DNA of 64,000 nt, taken from NCBI RefSeq assembly GCF_030406385.1, contig NZ_JAUEPM010000009.1, forward strand, positions 30,478 to 94,477, read 5' to 3'. A model generated the notes under the pieces. The model saw nothing but the letters and a program-made list of their open reading frames with translations, had not been told where the DNA came from and did no database searches. The position numbers and the translations under genes are program-made. This document shows positions 61,494 through 64,000 of the stretch, piece after piece. This stretch comes from Microbacterium oryzae. GTDB lineage: Bacteria; Actinomycetota; Actinomycetes; Actinomycetales; Microbacteriaceae. The stretch's first letter is position 1, and the number at the start of each line of letters is the position of its first letter.

Positions 61494-63896
61494 TCAGCCG
61501 CGCGGCTTCTCGACCATCTCGGTCGTCTCGATCTCGTCGCCGATCCGGATGTCGTTGAACTTGCCCAGGCCGATTCCCGCCTCGAAGTCCGTGCGGACCT
61601 CGGTGACGTCGTCCTTGAACCGGCGCAGCGACTCGATCGCCAGGCCGTCGGCGAGAACGACGCCCTCGCGGATGACGCGCGCCTTCGCGTTGCGCGTGAT
61701 CGTGCCCGAGCGGACGATGACACCGGCGATGTTGCCGAACTTGGAGGAGCGGAAGACCTCGCGGATCTCCGCGACGCCCGACTGGACCTCCTCGTACTCC
61801 GGCTTGAGCATGCCCTTGAGGGACTGCTCGACATCGTCGATCGCGTTGTAGATGACCGAGTAGAACCGAACGTCCACGCCCTCGCGAGCCGCGGCCTCAC
61901 GGGCCTTGGCATCGGGACGGACGTTGAAGCCGATCACGATCGCGTTGTCGATCGTGGCCAGGTTGACGTCGGACTCCGTGACCGCACCCACACCGCGGTG
62001 GATGATGCGCAGCTGGACGCTCTCGTCGACCTCGATCTTGAGGAGCGACTCCTCGAGCGCCTCCACGGCACCCGCGACGTCGCCCTTGATGATGAGGTTG
62101 AGCGACTCGACCTTGCCCTCTTCGAGAGCACGCGTGAACTCCTCGAGCGACATGCGCTTGCGAGCCTTGGCCAGCTGGGCGTTGCGCTCGACGGCCTCGC
62201 GCTTCTCGGCGATCTGACGCGCCATGCGGTCGTCGTCCGTGACGATGAAGGTGTCGCCGGCTCGGGGAACCGAGCTGAGACCCTGCACCTGGACGGGACG
62301 CGACGGAGCGGCTTCGGCGACGGCCTCGCCGTTCTCGTCGATCATCGCGCGGACGCGGCCGTAAGCCGTTCCTGCGACGATCGGGTCGCCCACGCGGAGC
62401 GTTCCGGTCTGCACGAGCACGGTGGCCACCGAGCCGCGGCCCTTGTCGAGCCTCGCCTCGATCGCGACGCCGCGCGCGGCCTTGCTGGGGTTCGCACGCA
62501 GGTCGAGACCCGCGTCGGCGGTGAGGAGCACCGCGTCCAGGAGGTCCTGGATGCCGATGTCCTGACGAGCCGACACGTCGACGAACATGACGTCTCCGCC
62601 GTACTCCTCGGCCACGAGCCCGTACTCGGTCAGCTGCTGACGCACCTTGGCGGGGTTCGCCTCGGGCTTGTCGATCTTGTTGACCGCGACGACGATCGGC
62701 ACGCCGGCCGCCTGCGCGTGATTCAGAGCCTCGACCGTCTGCGGCATGATGCCGTCGTCGGCCGCGACCACGAGGATCGCGATGTCGGTCACCTCGGCAC
62801 CGCGGGCACGCATGGCCGTGAAGGCCTCGTGACCGGGGGTGTCGATGAAGGTGATCGCGCGCTCGAAGCCCTCGTGCTCGGTCCACACCTGGTAGGCGCC
62901 GATGTGCTGCGTGATGCCGCCGGCCTCGCCCGCGACGACGTTCGTCTTGCGGATGGCGTCGAGCAGCCGCGTCTTTCCGTGGTCGACGTGACCCATGACC
63001 GTGACCACGGGGGGACGGATCTCGAGGTTCTCGTCGTCCTCCTCCAGCTCCTCGCGCTCGAGGTCGAGACCGAAGCCCTCGAGGAGCTCCTTGTCCTCGT
63101 CCTCGGGCGAGACGATCTGGATCTTGTAGCCGAGCTCGGAGCCGAGCACGTCGAACGTGGCCTCGTCGAGCGACTCCGTCGCCGTCGCCATCTCACCGAG
63201 GTGGAACAGCACCGTGACGAGGTTGCCCGGCTGCACGCTCATGCCGGTGATCGACTCGATCTTGTCGGCGAAGTCCGAGATCGATGCGCCGCGGCGCATC
63301 CGGATGATGGTGTTGCCGTCACCGCGGGGGACCTTGACGCCACCGACGATCGGCGCCTCCCGCATCTCGAACTCTTGACGCTTGGCGCGACGCGACTTGC
63401 GCTGCTTGGACTTGCCGCCGCCCTTGCCGAACGCGCCGGCGGTGCCGCCGCGACCGCGGCCGCCAGGGCCGGGACGACCGGCGAAGCCGCCGCCGGGAGC
63501 GCCGCCACCGGGGCGGAAGCCACCGCCGGCACCGGGACCGCCGGGACGACCGGGTCCGCCCGGACGCTGCTGGAACGGAGCGCCGGGACGACCGGCGCCG
63601 CCACCGGGACGACCGGGACGAGCCGCGCCGCCGGGGCGCGGAGCGCCCGGACGCGGAGCCTGCGGCTTCGGGGGGCGCGGGATGTTGCCGGGCGTCGGAC
63701 GCTGGCCCATGCCCTGCGCGGAGGCGAAGGGGTTGTTGCCGGGGCGGGGGCCGCCAGCGGCGGGACGCTTCCCCATGCCCTGCGCAGAGGAGAACGGGTT
63801 GTTGCCGGGCCGCGGGCCGCCGGGACGCGGGCCGGGCGTGGGAGCGCCGGGCGTCGCGGCGTCGGACGCCGGCTTCGCCGTCGTCCCCGACGGCAA
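61494..63896 (-). CDS. infB: Translation initiation factor IF-2, 5' end lost at a junction near 63.87 kb
   Basis: IF-2 places initiator tRNA on the ribosome. Visible are the Gly/Pro/Arg-rich linker, with a duplicated GPRPGNNPF block, an IF2-N-type segment, and the G domain (GHVDHGKT about 300, FIDTPGH, NKID). Domains II-IV follow, ending EMVEKPRG. The usual N-terminus (two IF2-N helices and an Ala-rich stretch) is missing. Read upstream, the frame meets TAG near 63910, within sequence that codes on the other strand for an RluD-type enzyme. The TTG at 63896 is only the end of the frame and not a credible start. Confidence 0.9.
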   Translation of the reverse strand: MPSGTTAKPASDAATPGAPTPGPRPGGPRPGNNPFSSAQGMGKRPAAGGPRPGNNPFASAQGMGQRPTPGNIPRPPKPQAPRPGAPRPGGAARPGRPGGGAGRPGAPFQQRPGGPGRPGGPGAGGGFRPGGGAPGGGFAGRPGPGGRGRGGTAGAFGKGGGKSKQRKSRRAKRQEFEMREAPIVGGVKVPRGDGNTIIRMRRGASISDFADKIESITGMSVQPGNLVTVLFHLGEMATATESLDEATFDVLGSELGYKIQIVSPEDEDKELLEGFGLDLEREELEEDDENLEIRPPVVTVMGHVDHGKTRLLDAIRKTNVVAGEAGGITQHIGAYQVWTEHEGFERAITFIDTPGHEAFTAMRARGAEVTDIAILVVAADDGIMPQTVEALNHAQAAGVPIVVAVNKIDKPEANPAKVRQQLTEYGLVAEEYGGDVMFVDVSARQDIGIQDLLDAVLLTADAGLDLRANPSKAARGVAIEARLDKGRGSVATVLVQTGTLRVGDPIVAGTAYGRVRAMIDENGEAVAEAAPSRPVQVQGLSSVPRAGDTFIVTDDDRMARQIAEKREAVERNAQLAKARKRMSLEEFTRALEEGKVESLNLIIKGDVAGAVEALEESLLKIEVDESVQLRIIHRGVGAVTESDVNLATIDNAIVIGFNVRPDAKAREAAAREGVDVRFYSVIYNAIDDVEQSLKGMLKPEYEEVQSGVAEIREVFRSSKFGNIAGVIVRSGTITRNAKARVIREGVVLADGLAIESLRRFKDDVTEVRTDFEAGIGLGKFNDIRIGDEIETTEMVEKPRG

Positions 63897-64000
63897 GGAT
63901 TCCGTGACGCACTACGAGACCATCGAGGCGTTCCGCGGGGCGTCGCTCCTCGAGATCCATCTCGAGACCGGCCGCACGCATCAGATCCGCGTGCACATGG
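63862..64000 (+). CDS. RluD/RluA-family pseudouridine synthase fragment, both ends outside or broken
   Basis: Frame starting at 63862 reads [18 protein letters not shown] and continues with [18 protein letters not shown] at the window edge. This is the late catalytic-domain motif of large-subunit rRNA pseudouridine synthases. Nothing upstream on this strand codes for the earlier part; the DNA there is infB on the minus strand. The fragment therefore begins at the junction, and the rest lies beyond the window. Confidence 0.8.

Overview
This window looks like one chromosomal stretch of a high-GC actinobacterium, most likely of the Microbacteriaceae (Microbacterium-like). The clues are the very high GC content, GTG and TTG starts, a clgR / DUF3046 / recA-recX block, a RecA-NDp (PafBC-type) promoter on recA, a CE1758/CE1759-type flavin pair, and many start codons placed 5-8 nt after a TANNNT box, as expected of leaderless mRNAs. 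The genus is inference; no rRNA or tRNA gene was seen. Almost all of the window is ordinary core chromosome. I see no prophage, insertion sequence, CRISPR array or plasmid function.

Layout. 1-2.7 kb: the 3' part of an S9 peptidase and a membrane protein, closed by a strong two-way terminator. 2.7-6.7 kb: hflX, an RsmC-like methyltransferase, and a divergent lysG/lysE (ArgP/ArgO-type) regulator-exporter pair. 6.7-20 kb, nearly all minus strand: dapF, miaA, miaB, recX, recA, a DUF3046 gene, clgR, cinA (C-terminal type), pgsA, ftsK, rnj (RNase J), dapA. 19.7-22.5 kb: a LacI regulator and a GH51 arabinofuranosidase, sitting between dapA and dfrA. 22.5-26.5 kb: dfrA, thyA, an OsmC protein, a TIGR01777 epimerase, a small membrane protein and dapB. 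dapF, dapA and dapB are all present, so much of the diaminopimelate/lysine branch is scattered through this one region, beside a likely lysine/arginine exporter.

26.5-29.7 kb: an AbiEi-like winged-helix plus DUF559-like nuclease gene between two copies of an 85-bp palindromic repeat, a histidine phosphatase, and an aldo/keto-reductase homologue that lacks all four catalytic residues. 29.8-37.1 kb: pnp with a long structured leader, a GT4 mannosyltransferase, a flavin reductase/monooxygenase pair, an acyltransferase, and rpsO. 37.2-42.9 kb: an MFS exporter, YceI, an FKBP isomerase and two tandem LuxR-type regulators. 43-50 kb: PrsW, an FAH-family hydrolase, aspA, oligopeptidase B and a CpdA-like phosphoesterase.

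50-51.5 kb: a second wHTH-DUF559-like nuclease gene, with two copies upstream and three downstream of an unrelated 53-bp palindromic element, every copy exactly 53 bp. 51.5-61.4 kb: pfkA, an SNF2 helicase, two lipoproteins, deoC, ribF, two small membrane proteins, truB, mutY and rbfA. 61.5-64 kb: infB, which breaks off near 63.87 kb and runs straight into a plus-strand RluD-type pseudouridine synthase fragment. That is a chimeric junction, either misassembly or rearrangement.

The most unusual observation is that two single-gene nuclease islands are each bracketed by their own family of fixed-length palindromes. This recalls REP elements and their RAYT genes, but with a winged-helix PD-(D/E)XK protein in place of a transposase.
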